A DNA stretch of 64,000 nucleotides from Aggregatilinea lenta (GCF_003569045.1 NZ_BFCB01000003.1:620001-684000); one strand, 5' to 3'; shown: positions 13,641 to 22,080, counted from the stretch's first letter. Notes: generated from the letters alone by a model not told the origin. Program-made: numbers and translations.

Positions 13641-14356
13641 AAGACGAACTGGCGATCAAAGTGCGGGGCGTGCAGCGTCACTTTGGCGACCTGCAGGTGC
13701 TGCGCGGGGTCGATCTGGACGTGCACGTCGGGGAGCTGGTGGCGCTCTACGGCCCGTCGGGCAGCGGCAAGACGACGCTGATCAACCTGATCGGCGCGCT
13801 CGACCGGCCCGACGGCGGCAGCATCGAGGTGCTGGGCGAGGATGTGCTGCGCATGAACGATGGCCGCCGTGCCCGCCTGCGCCGCACGCAGATTGGGTTC
13901 ATATTCCAAAGCTCGTCGCTGCTGCCCACCTACTCCGCCGTGGAAAACATCGACCTGGCGCTGCGGCTGCCGCATCTGAACGTCTTCGAGCGGCGGCGGC
14001 GCACCAAAGCGGCGCTGTCGGCGGTGGGCCTCAGCGCGTGGGCGGACCACATGCCCGAAGAGATGAGCGGCGGCCAGCGCCAGCGTATTGCAATCGCGCG
14101 TGCGCTGGCGCTGCAAGCCCCCCTGATCCTGGCCGACGAGCCGACCAACGGGATCGATACGCTGACGACGCGTCGCATCCTGGCGCTGTTCCGGGGCATC
14201 GCCGAAGCCGAGAACACGACCTTCGTGATCGTGTCCCACGACCCCATGATCGTGGATGTTGTGGATACCGTGTATGACTTGCTGGACGGCAAAGTGATCC
14301 AGCGCGTGGCCGAACCGGACGGGGAACAGCCCCAGCGGGAGGAAGAACATGTCTAG
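13637..14356 (+). CDS. Second ABC transporter ATPase of the FtsX exporter
   Basis: A compact 239-residue ATPase of the LolD/MacB class: Walker A GPSGSGKTT, Q-loop FIFQSSSLLPTYSAVEN, signature MSGGQRQRIAIARAL, Walker B LILADEPTNGID and switch His in VSHDP. The GTG start sits in the stop codon of the previous ATPase (GTGA overlap), with GAGGAGGT seven bases upstream. Two different ATPases next to one double FtsX permease suggest a heterodimeric motor, since each active site would combine residues from both. Its last eight bases overlap the start of the LysM gene. Confidence 0.9.
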   Translation: MKDELAIKVRGVQRHFGDLQVLRGVDLDVHVGELVALYGPSGSGKTTLINLIGALDRPDGGSIEVLGEDVLRMNDGRRARLRRTQIGFIFQSSSLLPTYSAVENIDLALRLPHLNVFERRRRTKAALSAVGLSAWADHMPEEMSGGQRQRIAIARALALQAPLILADEPTNGIDTLTTRRILALFRGIAEAENTTFVIVSHDPMIVDVVDTVYDLLDGKVIQRVAEPDGEQPQREEEHV

Positions 14357-15377
14357 AATTGCCGGAAAACTGACGATTGGCGCGCTGCTGCTGGGCGCGT
14401 TTGGAATGGGATTGTTGTTCTCATATTACGGCATGCCCGAAGAGCAGACCTCGCTGGCGCAGTCTGATACGACCGAGACGGTCGAGGCGCCGTCCGCCAC
14501 GCCGACGGAGACGCTCGCAGCCACCGCCACGCCGGAACCGTCCGCCACACCGGCCAAAACGTTGCTGCCGCCGCCCACCTTCGAGCCGCCCACCGTCACG
14601 CCGACAGCCTCGATCGTGCCCAGCCCGACGATCGTGCCCACGACCGACGTCAACGTGTCCATTCCGGGGTTGCACGGGGCCGAGACGGCGACGCCCAGTT
14701 CGACGCCCGGCTGCGAAACGCGTGCCGACTGGAAGCTGACCTATACCGTGCAGTTCAACGACACGCTGACGTCCATCGCCAACCTGTACGGCGTCTGGCC
14801 GGAAGACATCGCGGAGGCGAACTGCCTGGACGACGTGAACGTAATCGTCGAAGGGCAGGTGCTGCACGTGCCCGGCGATTCACAGCCGGTCGTGTCCGAA
14901 ATCGAATGCGTGGACTGGGAAGCGCTGACGCCCTTCAACGGCACGCAGGGTGTGCCCGCCGACGGGTCGATCACGTTCAACTGGCGCGGGCCGCAGTCGC
15001 CGATCAGCCTGATCCGCATCTACCGGCCCGACGGCACGACGTACGAGCGCACGGTCGAGCTGCGCCAGAACGAACAGATCGAGCTGAACGAGTATCTGTC
15101 CCAGGAAGGCACGTACACGTGGTACGTCTACCCGCTGAACCAGTACTACCAGCAGGTAAGCTGCGTCGAGGGCGGTCCCTGGACGTTCTACAAGCCGCTG
15201 TCCGCGACGGCCACGCCGACGATGGAGCCGACGACCGCGCCGGTCTCCAACGTGCAGCCGACGTCCGCGCCGCAGGTGATCGTGGTGACAGCAACTCCGG
15301 CCCCGGCGACGGCAGTCCCGACTACTGTACCGGCGGAGGTGCCTGCCGCCGACAGCACGGAGCAAGCGCCAGGATAG
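14349..15377 (+). CDS. Membrane-anchored LysM-domain protein
   Basis: The 342-residue protein has one N-terminal membrane segment (about 9-27, GALLLGAFGMGLLFSYYG), then a long Thr/Pro/Ala-rich spacer (about 35-125). A LysM domain follows (about 128-176, LTYTVQFNDTLTSIANLYGV, ending VIVEGQVLHVPG). A beta-rich, Ig-like domain comes next (about 180-290, ITFNWRGPQSPISLIRIYRPDG), then a second Thr/Pro-rich tail. LysM domains bind N-acetylglucosamine glycans such as peptidoglycan, so it probably contacts the cell wall outside the membrane. It starts inside the preceding ATPase gene and is therefore part of the exporter operon. No catalytic domain is visible; a structural or wall-sensing role is inference. 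Confidence 0.8.
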   Translation: MSRIAGKLTIGALLLGAFGMGLLFSYYGMPEEQTSLAQSDTTETVEAPSATPTETLAATATPEPSATPAKTLLPPPTFEPPTVTPTASIVPSPTIVPTTDVNVSIPGLHGAETATPSSTPGCETRADWKLTYTVQFNDTLTSIANLYGVWPEDIAEANCLDDVNVIVEGQVLHVPGDSQPVVSEIECVDWEALTPFNGTQGVPADGSITFNWRGPQSPISLIRIYRPDGTTYERTVELRQNEQIELNEYLSQEGTYTWYVYPLNQYYQQVSCVEGGPWTFYKPLSATATPTMEPTTAPVSNVQPTSAPQVIVVTATPAPATAVPTTVPAEVPAADSTEQAPG

Positions 15378-15433
15378 CGGGTTAGTGCGCAACTGGCGGT
15401 AGAATCAAGGCACACGTGTGTGAGCTGGAGTAG

Positions 15434-16993
15434 ATGGTGATGGCAATCGTTTCCTTACGACGCCGGTGGCATCGGGCCAACCCCAATTCGATTGGGTGGC
15501 AGCTTCCCTTGACCTACGCAGGCATCGCGCTGCTGGCGGTGGTCGCGTTGAGCGGGCTGCTGCTGCTGACGCTGCGCAGCCATTACAGCTCGGTCGAGCG
15601 GCGCTACCTTGAAGCGACGGCTCACGAGATGTCGCGCAGCGTCGAGCGAATCTACCGCGACCGGGAGGTGCTCAACAGCGACATCTTCCAGTCCGCCGCC
15701 AACGTCTACTCGTTCCTCACGCGCGTGCGGGTCCGGTTCATGGACGCCGACGGGCAGCTTATTGCCGACTCCGGCGACACGGCGGCGGAGAACGTGCTCA
15801 GCATCGACTTCCGGGGCGGCGGCCAGCCGCAGGTAGACGCGGACGACACGGCCACATTCCTGCGCATCGAGCGTGGGGCTGGGCTGAATACCACTGTCCC
15901 GCCATCCGAAGGCGCGCAGCGCTACCCGATCGACATGCCGCCGGAGTCCATCGACCGGCTGGCGTGGGGCATCCTGGCCGACCAGAGCCGGACGAATCTG
16001 CGCGCCAGCCTGACGTTGCATAACGAAGACGGCACCGTGATCGGCTACGTCGAGCTGTCCGAAAGCCCGGCGTTCGGTGGTGAGATCATCCGCGACGTGG
16101 CGGGCAAGGCTGCCGTGGCAGGCGGGATCGCGGTGCTGCTGGCGGGCGCGGCGGGCTGGGTCGTCAGCCGCCGGATCAGCCAGCCGGTGCTGCTGCTGGC
16201 GGACACCACGCGGCACATGGCCGACGGCGACCTGTCGGCGCGCGTGGCGCTGGATCGCCGCGACGAGTTCGGGCTGCTGGCGCAGGCGTTCAACACGATG
16301 GCCGAGCGGGTCGAAACAACCGTGACGACGCTGCGGCGCTTCGTCGCGGACGCCGCACACGAGATCAGCACGCCAATCACGGCGCTGCGCACGAATCTGG
16401 AGCTGGCCGCCGAAGGCGATACGACCAACGCCCAGGCCGATATCAAGCGCGCGCTGGCCGAGCTGGACCGTCTGCAAGCGCTGGCGCAGGGCCTGCTGAC
16501 CCTGTCGCGGCTTGAATCGCGCGACACGGAGCGGGTCCGCCTGCCCGTGGATGTGGCCGAGCTGGCCCGGCAGATGATCGAACGCTGCGCCTCGCGTGCC
16601 GAGCAGAACAACGTCACGCTGGCGCTGCAGGGCGCGGGCAGCACACCGGTGATCGTACAGGCCGACGAGCACCAGATCATGCGTGTGCTGGACAACCTGC
16701 TCGACAACGCGCTGAAGTTCACGCCACCGGGCGGCACGGTGACGCTCGGCGTCGCGGCGGAGGCAGGCACGGCGGCGCTGCGCGTCAGCGACACGGGCAT
16801 CGGCATTCCCGACGAAGACCTGCCCCGGCTGTTCAGCCGTTTCCATCGCGGGCGGAATACATCGTCCTATCCCGGCAGCGGCCTGGGGCTGGTGATTACG
16901 AAAGCAATTGTGATTGAGCATGGGGGGCAGATCGCGGTGGAGTCGCATCCGGGCGGCACGCAGTTTACCGTACGGCTCCCGCGCGACGGTTAA
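15434..16993 (+). CDS. Sensor histidine kinase of the exporter cluster
   Basis: A 519-residue membrane kinase. The first transmembrane helix lies at about 22-45. An extracytoplasmic sensor domain of about 165 residues follows, then a second helix near 215-235 and a HAMP linker (RRISQPVLLLADTTRHMADGD). The phosphoacceptor is His309 in DAAHEISTPITAL. The ATP-binding domain shows the N box (DNLLDNALKF), G1 (DTGIGIPDEDL), F box and G2 (GSGLGLVITKAI). It is an orthodox OmpR-class kinase whose partner regulator starts 15 bases downstream. ATG at 15440 has better spacing from GGAG (15427-15430) than the ATG at 15434. The sensor domain resembles no family I recognise. Confidence 0.92.
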   Translation: MVMAIVSLRRRWHRANPNSIGWQLPLTYAGIALLAVVALSGLLLLTLRSHYSSVERRYLEATAHEMSRSVERIYRDREVLNSDIFQSAANVYSFLTRVRVRFMDADGQLIADSGDTAAENVLSIDFRGGGQPQVDADDTATFLRIERGAGLNTTVPPSEGAQRYPIDMPPESIDRLAWGILADQSRTNLRASLTLHNEDGTVIGYVELSESPAFGGEIIRDVAGKAAVAGGIAVLLAGAAGWVVSRRISQPVLLLADTTRHMADGDLSARVALDRRDEFGLLAQAFNTMAERVETTVTTLRRFVADAAHEISTPITALRTNLELAAEGDTTNAQADIKRALAELDRLQALAQGLLTLSRLESRDTERVRLPVDVAELARQMIERCASRAEQNNVTLALQGAGSTPVIVQADEHQIMRVLDNLLDNALKFTPPGGTVTLGVAAEAGTAALRVSDTGIGIPDEDLPRLFSRFHRGRNTSSYPGSGLGLVITKAIVIEHGGQIAVESHPGGTQFTVRLPRDG

Positions 16994-17007
16994 GAGAGGC
17001 AAAACGC

Positions 17008-17703
17008 ATGACGACCTATCACATTCTATTGATCGAGGACGATCCGGGCATCGCGGGCAGCCTGCAAACCGCCCTGATCCGCGACGGCTACCGCGTGCAC
17101 TGGAAGGATCATGGCGCGGACGGCGTCGCTTACGCACGCGAGCACAACCCGCACCTGATCATTCTGGACGTGCGCCTGCCGGACGGGTCCGGCTTCGACT
17201 TCTGCCGCCAGATGCGGCAGGCGGGCGTGCACCAGCCGGTGATTATCCTGACCGTGCACTCCGACGAGGTGGACAAGGTGCTGGGGCTGGAGATGGGCGC
17301 GGACGACTACATGACCAAGCCCTTCAGCCTGCGCGAGCTGCTGTCGCGCGTGCGGGCGCAGATCCGGCGCTCGTACGGAGAATTGGCTGCGGTGGACAGC
17401 GACATGCTCTACGCGGGCGATCTGGTCATCGACCGGCGGCGCGGCAACGTGATGCGCGGCGACAAGATCATCAACGTCACGCCGACCGAGCTGCGCCTGC
17501 TGACCTACCTGGCTCAGCATCCGAATCAGGTGCTCAGCCGGGGCCAGATCCTCGACGCGGTGTGGGGCACGGAATCGTCGCCGGACACGGAGCAGGTGGT
17601 TACGGTCAACATCCGCCGCCTGCGCGAGAAGATCGAGCTGAACCCCAGCGATCCCGATCTCGTGCTGACCGTGCCGGGTATCGGATACAAATTGATCGGG
17701 TGA
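17008..17703 (+). CDS. OmpR-family response regulator of the exporter cluster
   Basis: The 231-residue regulator has a receiver domain with acidic residues EDD near position 10, the phosphoacceptor Asp54 (LIILDVRLPDGSG), a conserved Thr (TVHSDE) and Lys in TKPFS. A winged-helix DNA-binding domain follows (about 130-228: TPTELRLLTYLAQHPNQVLSR, then VTVNIRRLREKIE). It would be phosphorylated by the kinase encoded just upstream. Its likely targets are the exporter genes in front of it, but no direct-repeat binding site was identified. AGAGAGG precedes the ATG. Confidence 0.95.
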   Translation: MTTYHILLIEDDPGIAGSLQTALIRDGYRVHWKDHGADGVAYAREHNPHLIILDVRLPDGSGFDFCRQMRQAGVHQPVIILTVHSDEVDKVLGLEMGADDYMTKPFSLRELLSRVRAQIRRSYGELAAVDSDMLYAGDLVIDRRRGNVMRGDKIINVTPTELRLLTYLAQHPNQVLSRGQILDAVWGTESSPDTEQVVTVNIRRLREKIELNPSDPDLVLTVPGIGYKLIG

Positions 17704-17707
17704 GAAC

Positions 17708-17727
17708 CGGATTAATTTGTTAATCCG
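17708..17727 (+). terminator. Possible hairpin terminator behind the response regulator
   Basis: CGGATTAA, loop TTTG, then TTAATCCG gives a perfect eight-base stem five bases behind the stop codon. There is no T tract, so termination activity is uncertain. Confidence 0.4.
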
Positions 17728-17737
17728 CATGAAACCC

Positions 17738-17767
17738 GCCCCTATGCATTGCGTTCTGTGTAGGGGC
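17738..17767. repeat. Partial type A repeat
   Basis: GCCCCTA and TAGGGGC face each other across 16 bases and are followed by GTATC, part of the type A core. It sits in the gap between the convergent response regulator and cobU genes. Confidence 0.5.
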
Positions 17768-17773
17768 GTATCT

Positions 17774-18319
17774 TTACCCTTTCAACCGCCAGGGCAGGCC
17801 CGCGACCAGCAGCAGCACCTCGTCCGCGTACTGTGCGACGCGCTGGTTGGCGCGCCCCAGGGCGTCCCGGTACAGGCGGCCCAACGTCGTCGGCGGCACG
17901 AGGCCCATGCCGACCTCGTTGCTGACCACGATCCACGCTGCGTCCGAGGCGGCATACGTGGCTAGCAGCCCGTCGATCTCGGCCAGCACGGCGGCGGTCG
18001 CGTCTTCCTGGGTATAGTCTTCGGGCAGCGTCAGCAGCGCGTTGCTGGCCAGGAGGGTCAGGCAGTCCACCACCACCGTGTCGTGGCCGTCCAGCGCCGC
18101 GCGGATCGCGTCACCCACATCCAGCGGCGCTTCGACCGTGGTCCAGCCCGCCGGACGCTCGGCCTGGTGCCGCGCGATGCGCACCCGCATCTCGTCGTCG
18201 AACGCCTGCGCCGTCGCCGCGAACAGCACGCGCTCGCCGTGCTCCTCCGCCCAGGTCTGCGCATAGGTGCTTTTGCCGCTGCGCGCGCCGCCCAGCACGA
18301 AAATCAGTTGATGAGCCAT
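17774..18319 (-). CDS. cobU: Adenosylcobinamide kinase / adenosylcobinamide-phosphate guanylyltransferase
   Basis: The 181-residue protein begins MAHQLIFVLGGARSGKST, whose P-loop (GGARSGKS, residues 10-17) is diagnostic of CobU. Further family signatures are the DCLTLLASN stretch and VSNEVGMGLVPPTTLGR near the end. CobU phosphorylates adenosylcobinamide and then adds GMP to make AdoCbi-GDP, the substrate of CobS. The start at 18319 is chosen because the homologous sequence begins there; the longer upstream frame overlaps cobS without any family similarity. The overlap with cobS is 16 bases, so the two are co-transcribed with cbiR. Confidence 0.93.
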   Translation of the reverse strand: MAHQLIFVLGGARSGKSTYAQTWAEEHGERVLFAATAQAFDDEMRVRIARHQAERPAGWTTVEAPLDVGDAIRAALDGHDTVVVDCLTLLASNALLTLPEDYTQEDATAAVLAEIDGLLATYAASDAAWIVVSNEVGMGLVPPTTLGRLYRDALGRANQRVAQYADEVLLLVAGLPWRLKG

Positions 18320-19023
18320 ACGAACACCACCAGACAGGTTAACTCGGTCAATTCGCACAGCGCGCCATACAGGTCGCCGGTCAGCCCGCCGCCCAGCCGC
18401 CTGGCGGCCCACTTGCCGATTACGATCACGACCAGCGGCGCGACGACCAGCGCGGCCAGCGCCTCAACGGAAACTGTCGCCGCGACGACGCCGAGCGCGA
18501 CCAGCGAAGTCAGGCTCGCGGCAAGGATCTGCGGGCGACCCAGGCCCTCGCGGAAGTAGCCGCCCATGCCCTGCGTCCGCGCGTAGGGGAACGCGAACGC
18601 AGCGGCGACCATCGCCCAGCGCCCGGCGACGGGTGGCACGACCAGCAGCACCGGCGTGACGTGTGGCAGCAGCGTCCCTTTGCCGAGCAGCAGCACGATC
18701 AGCCCGACTACGGCCCACGTTCCCGTGCGCGGATCTTTCATGATCTCCAGCCGCCGCGTTGGTTCGACGGCGGCGAACAGGCCGTCGCAGGCATCGCCGA
18801 AGCCATCCAGGTGCAGCCCGCCCGTGATCAATACCCACGCGGCCAGTGGTAGCCAGCCCTTCAGCGGAACCGGGGCCAGCGCCGCCGCGCCCGCCACCAC
18901 GCCGCCCACCAGCAGCCCGACCAGCGGAAAGTAGGTGAAGGCGTAGCCCGGCTTGCGGCCTTCCGGGTAGCGCACGGGCAGCGTGGTCAGCAGAGCCAGC
19001 GCCGCGCGCAGATCGGCGATCAT
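18304..19023 (-). CDS. cobS: Adenosylcobinamide-GDP ribazoletransferase (cobalamin synthase)
   Basis: The 239-residue integral membrane protein begins MIADLRAALALLTTLPV, typical of CobS. It contains the conserved GGLHLDGFGDACDGLFA (about 60) and the MKDPRTGTWAV stretch (about 88), both family hallmarks. About six membrane helices are visible. CobS joins AdoCbi-GDP to alpha-ribazole or its phosphate, the last nucleotide-loop step. The start at 19023 overlaps the stop of the preceding cbiR-like gene by four bases. The frame stays open further upstream but carries no CobS similarity there. Confidence 0.93.
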   Translation of the reverse strand: MIADLRAALALLTTLPVRYPEGRKPGYAFTYFPLVGLLVGGVVAGAAALAPVPLKGWLPLAAWVLITGGLHLDGFGDACDGLFAAVEPTRRLEIMKDPRTGTWAVVGLIVLLLGKGTLLPHVTPVLLVVPPVAGRWAMVAAAFAFPYARTQGMGGYFREGLGRPQILAASLTSLVALGVVAATVSVEALAALVVAPLVVIVIGKWAARRLGGGLTGDLYGALCELTELTCLVVFVWLIN

Positions 19024-19826
19024 GGCCGGGCCTCCTGCGCGGACCGCACGCGCGCGACCGAGGCCAGCAGCGCCGACCGGCTGGTGAAGAAGTCCTGCTC
19101 GAAGACTTCCAGCGTCAGCACGCCGTCCCAGTCCAGCAGCCGTGTCACGACCGGGTCCAGGCGGTCCGGTGGCATCACGTCGAGCGAGATGTGATCGCGC
19201 TCGGCCATGCCGTGCAGATGCACGACGCGCGCCTGCGGCAGCCAGCTTTCCATCAGCGGCAGCGGATCGCGCCCAACACGCCACAGGTGGCCGACGTCGA
19301 GCGTGCGCCGGATGGGGAACGCCTCGAAGACCGGCAGCAGCGCTTCCGGCGCGTAATTTTCCAGGTTTTCGAGCGCCAGCCGGTCCGGGCTTGCGCCCAT
19401 ATGCGTCAGCGCCTCGACGGCGCGCAGCGCCTGATTGAGCCAGCCGGGCTGATCCACGTCCCGCCCGTCGAGGTGGAATACGTAAGCGTAGGGGGCCAGC
19501 GGCGCGGTCATCTCGATCACCCGCGCGGCGACGTCCCGCGAGACCTGCCCGGCAGAGTCACCGCGCAGGTCGTGCGGCAGGTGTACGGTATAGCTCAGGT
19601 CGTGCGCCGCGCCGGTGGCCGCCAACCGTTCGACCGTGGCCGTGTCGGGCAGGTTACTCTCGCCCGTTGGCAAGTCGAACAGCACCAGCTCCATGTCGCG
19701 CGCGAGGCCGGGTAGGCGCTCGGCGTTGAAAACCAGGTCGCCGGGATAGACGTACGACGTGCTGCCCAGGCGGAACGGCAGCGCCGGGAGGTCCGGCTCC
19801 GGCGTGGGGGATGCGGACAATGTCAA
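19020..19826 (-). CDS. cbiR: CbiR-like cobamide phosphodiesterase (xylose-isomerase-like barrel)
   Basis: A 268-residue TIM-barrel protein of the AP-endonuclease-2/sugar-isomerase superfamily. It starts with FRLGSTSYVYPGDLVFNAERL and contains candidate metal ligands in the strand ends YTVHLPHDL, VFHLDGRD, LALENLENY, TLDVGHLWR, VVHLHGM and LTLEVFEQD. CbiR, described in Rhodobacter sphaeroides, belongs to this superfamily and cleaves the nucleotide loop of cobamides so that the lower ligand can be replaced. The position here, overlapping cobS and followed by cobU, fits that role well. The start is a rare TTG (19826) with AAGGAG eight bases upstream. The family assignment rests on context plus fold motifs. 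Confidence 0.75.
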   Translation of the reverse strand: MTLSASPTPEPDLPALPFRLGSTSYVYPGDLVFNAERLPGLARDMELVLFDLPTGESNLPDTATVERLAATGAAHDLSYTVHLPHDLRGDSAGQVSRDVAARVIEMTAPLAPYAYVFHLDGRDVDQPGWLNQALRAVEALTHMGASPDRLALENLENYAPEALLPVFEAFPIRRTLDVGHLWRVGRDPLPLMESWLPQARVVHLHGMAERDHISLDVMPPDRLDPVVTRLLDWDGVLTLEVFEQDFFTSRSALLASVARVRSAQEARP

Positions 19827-20048
19827 GGGGGAAGCTCCTTGCTGCGGTGATGGATGCTTGCTGACGCATTACAGTAGCGAATCCGGCCCGTTTCGGCCAC
19901 TGGTTGGTGGGCCGTGCAGTCGCAGATTACATCCGGCGGCGGAGAGATTTCATTTTTGTAATCCAAACATGCAAAACTGTTAAAACTCTCCTGCTATCGT
20001 AGGCAGTTGAGGCAGGAAAACGGAAAAAGGAAAGGGAGAGGTAATGGT

Positions 20049-21236
20049 ATGGTAAAGCGTCGTATTTTCTATGGTGCGACGACGATAGCCCTGGCTGTGG
20101 TCGTTTTGTTGTCGGTGTTCCTCGTGTCCGGCACGGGGACGTCTGTACAGGGTGCAACGCTGCTGCAGGCGACGTCCACGCCGCTGCCTGTGATGGCGAT
20201 TGACAGCGCGTCGGCCAGCTCGGTGGCCGCCGCCGCTGATACGGTCATCGAGCAGCTTTACAACGAGGTCAGCCCATCGGTCGTATCGATCAACGTGGTG
20301 GCGACCCAACAAGGCAACGGCTACTTCCCTGGCTCGACCGTCAGCGGGACCGGCTCCGGTTTCGTGGTCGATACGGAAGGCCACATCGTCACCAACAATC
20401 ACGTAGTCGAAGGCGCGACGGACATCGAAGTCAACTTCGTGGACGGCACGATCGTGCGCGGCACGGTGGTTGGGACCGATGCGAACTCGGATCTGGCTGT
20501 AATCCAGGTCGATCTGCCCGCCGACCAGCTTCACCCGGTGACGTTTGCCGATTCCGACGCGCTGACCATCGGCCAGTCGGTGCTGGCGATCGGCAGCCCG
20601 TTCGGCCAGCGCTGGACGCTGACGACCGGCATCATCAGCGGACTGGAGCGCACCATCGACGGCCTGAACAACTTCTCGATTGGCGGCGTGATCCAGACCG
20701 ACGCGGCGATCAACCCCGGTAACAGCGGCGGCCCGCTGCTGGACCTCAACGGCGCGGTGATCGGCGTGAACTCACAGATCATGAGCGAGTCGGGCAGCAA
20801 CTCCGGCGTCGGGTTCACCATCCCCAGCAACCTCGTGCAGCGCGTCGCGCAGGAACTGATCGCCAACGGCGAAGTGGAATACAGCTACCTGGGCATCGAG
20901 GGCGGCGACATCAGTCTGGCGATCATCGAAGCGCTCGATCTGCCGAGTAACCAGCAGGGCGTGGTCGTCTCCAACGTGCAGTCGGGCGGCCCGGCGGAAC
21001 AGGCGGGCCTGCGCAGCGCGACGATCCGCCAGCAGAATATGAGCAGCCAGGAGATCACGGGCGCGGACATCATCACCGCCATCGACGGCACGCCGTTGAA
21101 CGGGATGGAATCGCTGATCAGCTACTTGGCGAATCACACGTCGCCCGGCCAGAAAGTGACGCTCACCGTCCTGCGCGGTGGTCACGAGCAGAGCATCGAG
21201 GTTACGTTAGGCCAGCGTCCTTCTAGCGCAGCGTAG
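20049..21236 (+). CDS. htrA: HtrA/DegP-like serine protease with PDZ domain
   Basis: This is a 395-residue S1C-family protease. A membrane anchor or signal segment lies at about 6-30. The trypsin-like domain carries the triad His118 (VTNNHVV), Asp148 (NSDLAVIQ) and Ser226 (GNSGGPLL). One PDZ domain follows (about 280-390, with GVVVSNVQSGGPAEQAGL and DIITAIDG). Such proteins degrade misfolded envelope proteins outside the cytoplasmic membrane. The start at 20049 is preferred because AGGGAGAGG ends eight bases before it; an in-frame start at 20007 would add 14 charged residues in front of the signal. It appears to be a single-gene unit. Confidence 0.92.
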   Translation: MVKRRIFYGATTIALAVVVLLSVFLVSGTGTSVQGATLLQATSTPLPVMAIDSASASSVAAAADTVIEQLYNEVSPSVVSINVVATQQGNGYFPGSTVSGTGSGFVVDTEGHIVTNNHVVEGATDIEVNFVDGTIVRGTVVGTDANSDLAVIQVDLPADQLHPVTFADSDALTIGQSVLAIGSPFGQRWTLTTGIISGLERTIDGLNNFSIGGVIQTDAAINPGNSGGPLLDLNGAVIGVNSQIMSESGSNSGVGFTIPSNLVQRVAQELIANGEVEYSYLGIEGGDISLAIIEALDLPSNQQGVVVSNVQSGGPAEQAGLRSATIRQQNMSSQEITGADIITAIDGTPLNGMESLISYLANHTSPGQKVTLTVLRGGHEQSIEVTLGQRPSSAA

Positions 21237-21273
21237 TACGCAGACCCCACACAGGTAAGAAGTCGAGCACAAC

Positions 21274-21691
21274 ATGATCACGGTCGAGAACCTGAAAAGT
21301 CCTACGGTGCGATTCAAGCGCTCAACGACGTGAGTTTTCAAGTCGAGGCCGGTGAGATTGTCGGGATGCTCGGTCCCAACGGGGCGAGCAAATCGACGAC
21401 GATCAAAATCCTCATTGGCTACCTGCACCCGGACAGCGGCTCGGTCACGATCAACGGCCTGGACCTCCTGACTCACACTCAGGAGGTCCAGGCCCAGATC
21501 GGTTATCTGCCCGAAACCACGCCGCTCTACGGGGATCTGTCGGTGCAGTCCTACCTCAAGTTGATGGCCGATATGCGCGGCATCCCCGCCGCCGACCAGC
21601 CGCCCCTCATCTCCGAAGCGATCGTCGTCACCAGCCTGCAAAACTTCCGCGCGCGGCCCATCAGCCAGCTCAGTAAAGGGTTGCGGCAGCG
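21274..21691 (+). pseudogene. Truncated ABC ATPase (GldA/NatA type), frameshifted and cut
   Basis: The start MITVENL is followed by a frame change near 21295: the next bases, read in another frame, give the expected KSYGAIQALNDVSFQVEAGE. Two missing bases or one extra base would explain it. The Walker A motif reads GPNGASKSTT, with Ser in place of the usual second Gly. The homology continues through YLPETTPLYGDLSV to QLSKGLRQR, the signature region, and then stops abruptly. Walker B and the switch His are absent, so the product cannot be a working ATPase. It is fused to the end of a DUF4340-like gene, see the next entry. Confidence 0.8.
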
Positions 21692-22017
21692 CGATTTACG
21701 TGCGGCTGGGCGGCGAGGATCAGGTCTACCTGGAAAGCGGTTTGTCATCCAGCAGCGCGCCGTGGGATGCGGGCCACTGGGTGAACACACTCTACTTCAA
21801 CGCCACGTCCGATCAGGTGACGTCAATCAGGCTCACCAGCACAAGCGGCACGTTCGACTTCACCAAAGCGGGGGAGGGCTGAACGATGGCCGGGCTTGCG
21901 GACGGTGAATCGCTCAACCAGGACGCGTTTAGCACGCTGCTCAGCCAGACGACCGAGTCCGCCGCCGAATCGACACCCGCCGCGATGGAGCAGGTGACGG
22001 AAGCGCCCGCGTCCTGA
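21692..22017 (+). pseudogene. 3' remnant of a DUF4340-type gene with an internal stop
   Basis: In this frame the sequence reads IYVRLGGEDQVYLESG, then FTKAGEG, a TGA at 21880-21882, then TMAGLADGESLNQDAF up to a TGA at 22015. DUF4340 proteins usually carry a Trp at the position of the internal TGA (…W-x-L/M…), so a TGG to TGA change is likely. DUF4340 genes normally close an operon of GldA-type ATPase, ABC-2 permease and GldG-like auxiliary protein. Here the middle of that operon is gone, joining the ATPase 5' half directly to this tail. Confidence 0.65.
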
Positions 22018-22030
22018 TCTCCGCACAACC

Positions 22031-22062
22031 CGTAGGGGCGTATCGCGCAGTACGCCCCTACG
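22031..22062. repeat. Dispersed palindromic repeat, type A
   Basis: CGTAGGGGCGTA and TACGCCCCTACG form a perfect 12-base stem around TCGCGCAG. It is the longest perfect type A copy in the window. Confidence 0.8.
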
Positions 22063-22080
22063 TTATGAAATGCGCTCCAT

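Noticed and set aside
19827-20006. A possible cobalamin riboswitch in front of the CbiR-like gene (minus strand has CGCTACTGTAATGCG, near the conserved CGCNACTGTAA).
   Set aside because: The GGGAA and GGTGAAAATCC core elements and the closing GTCAGGA-like part are missing at the right distances. A covariance-model search (Rfam RF00174) would settle it.
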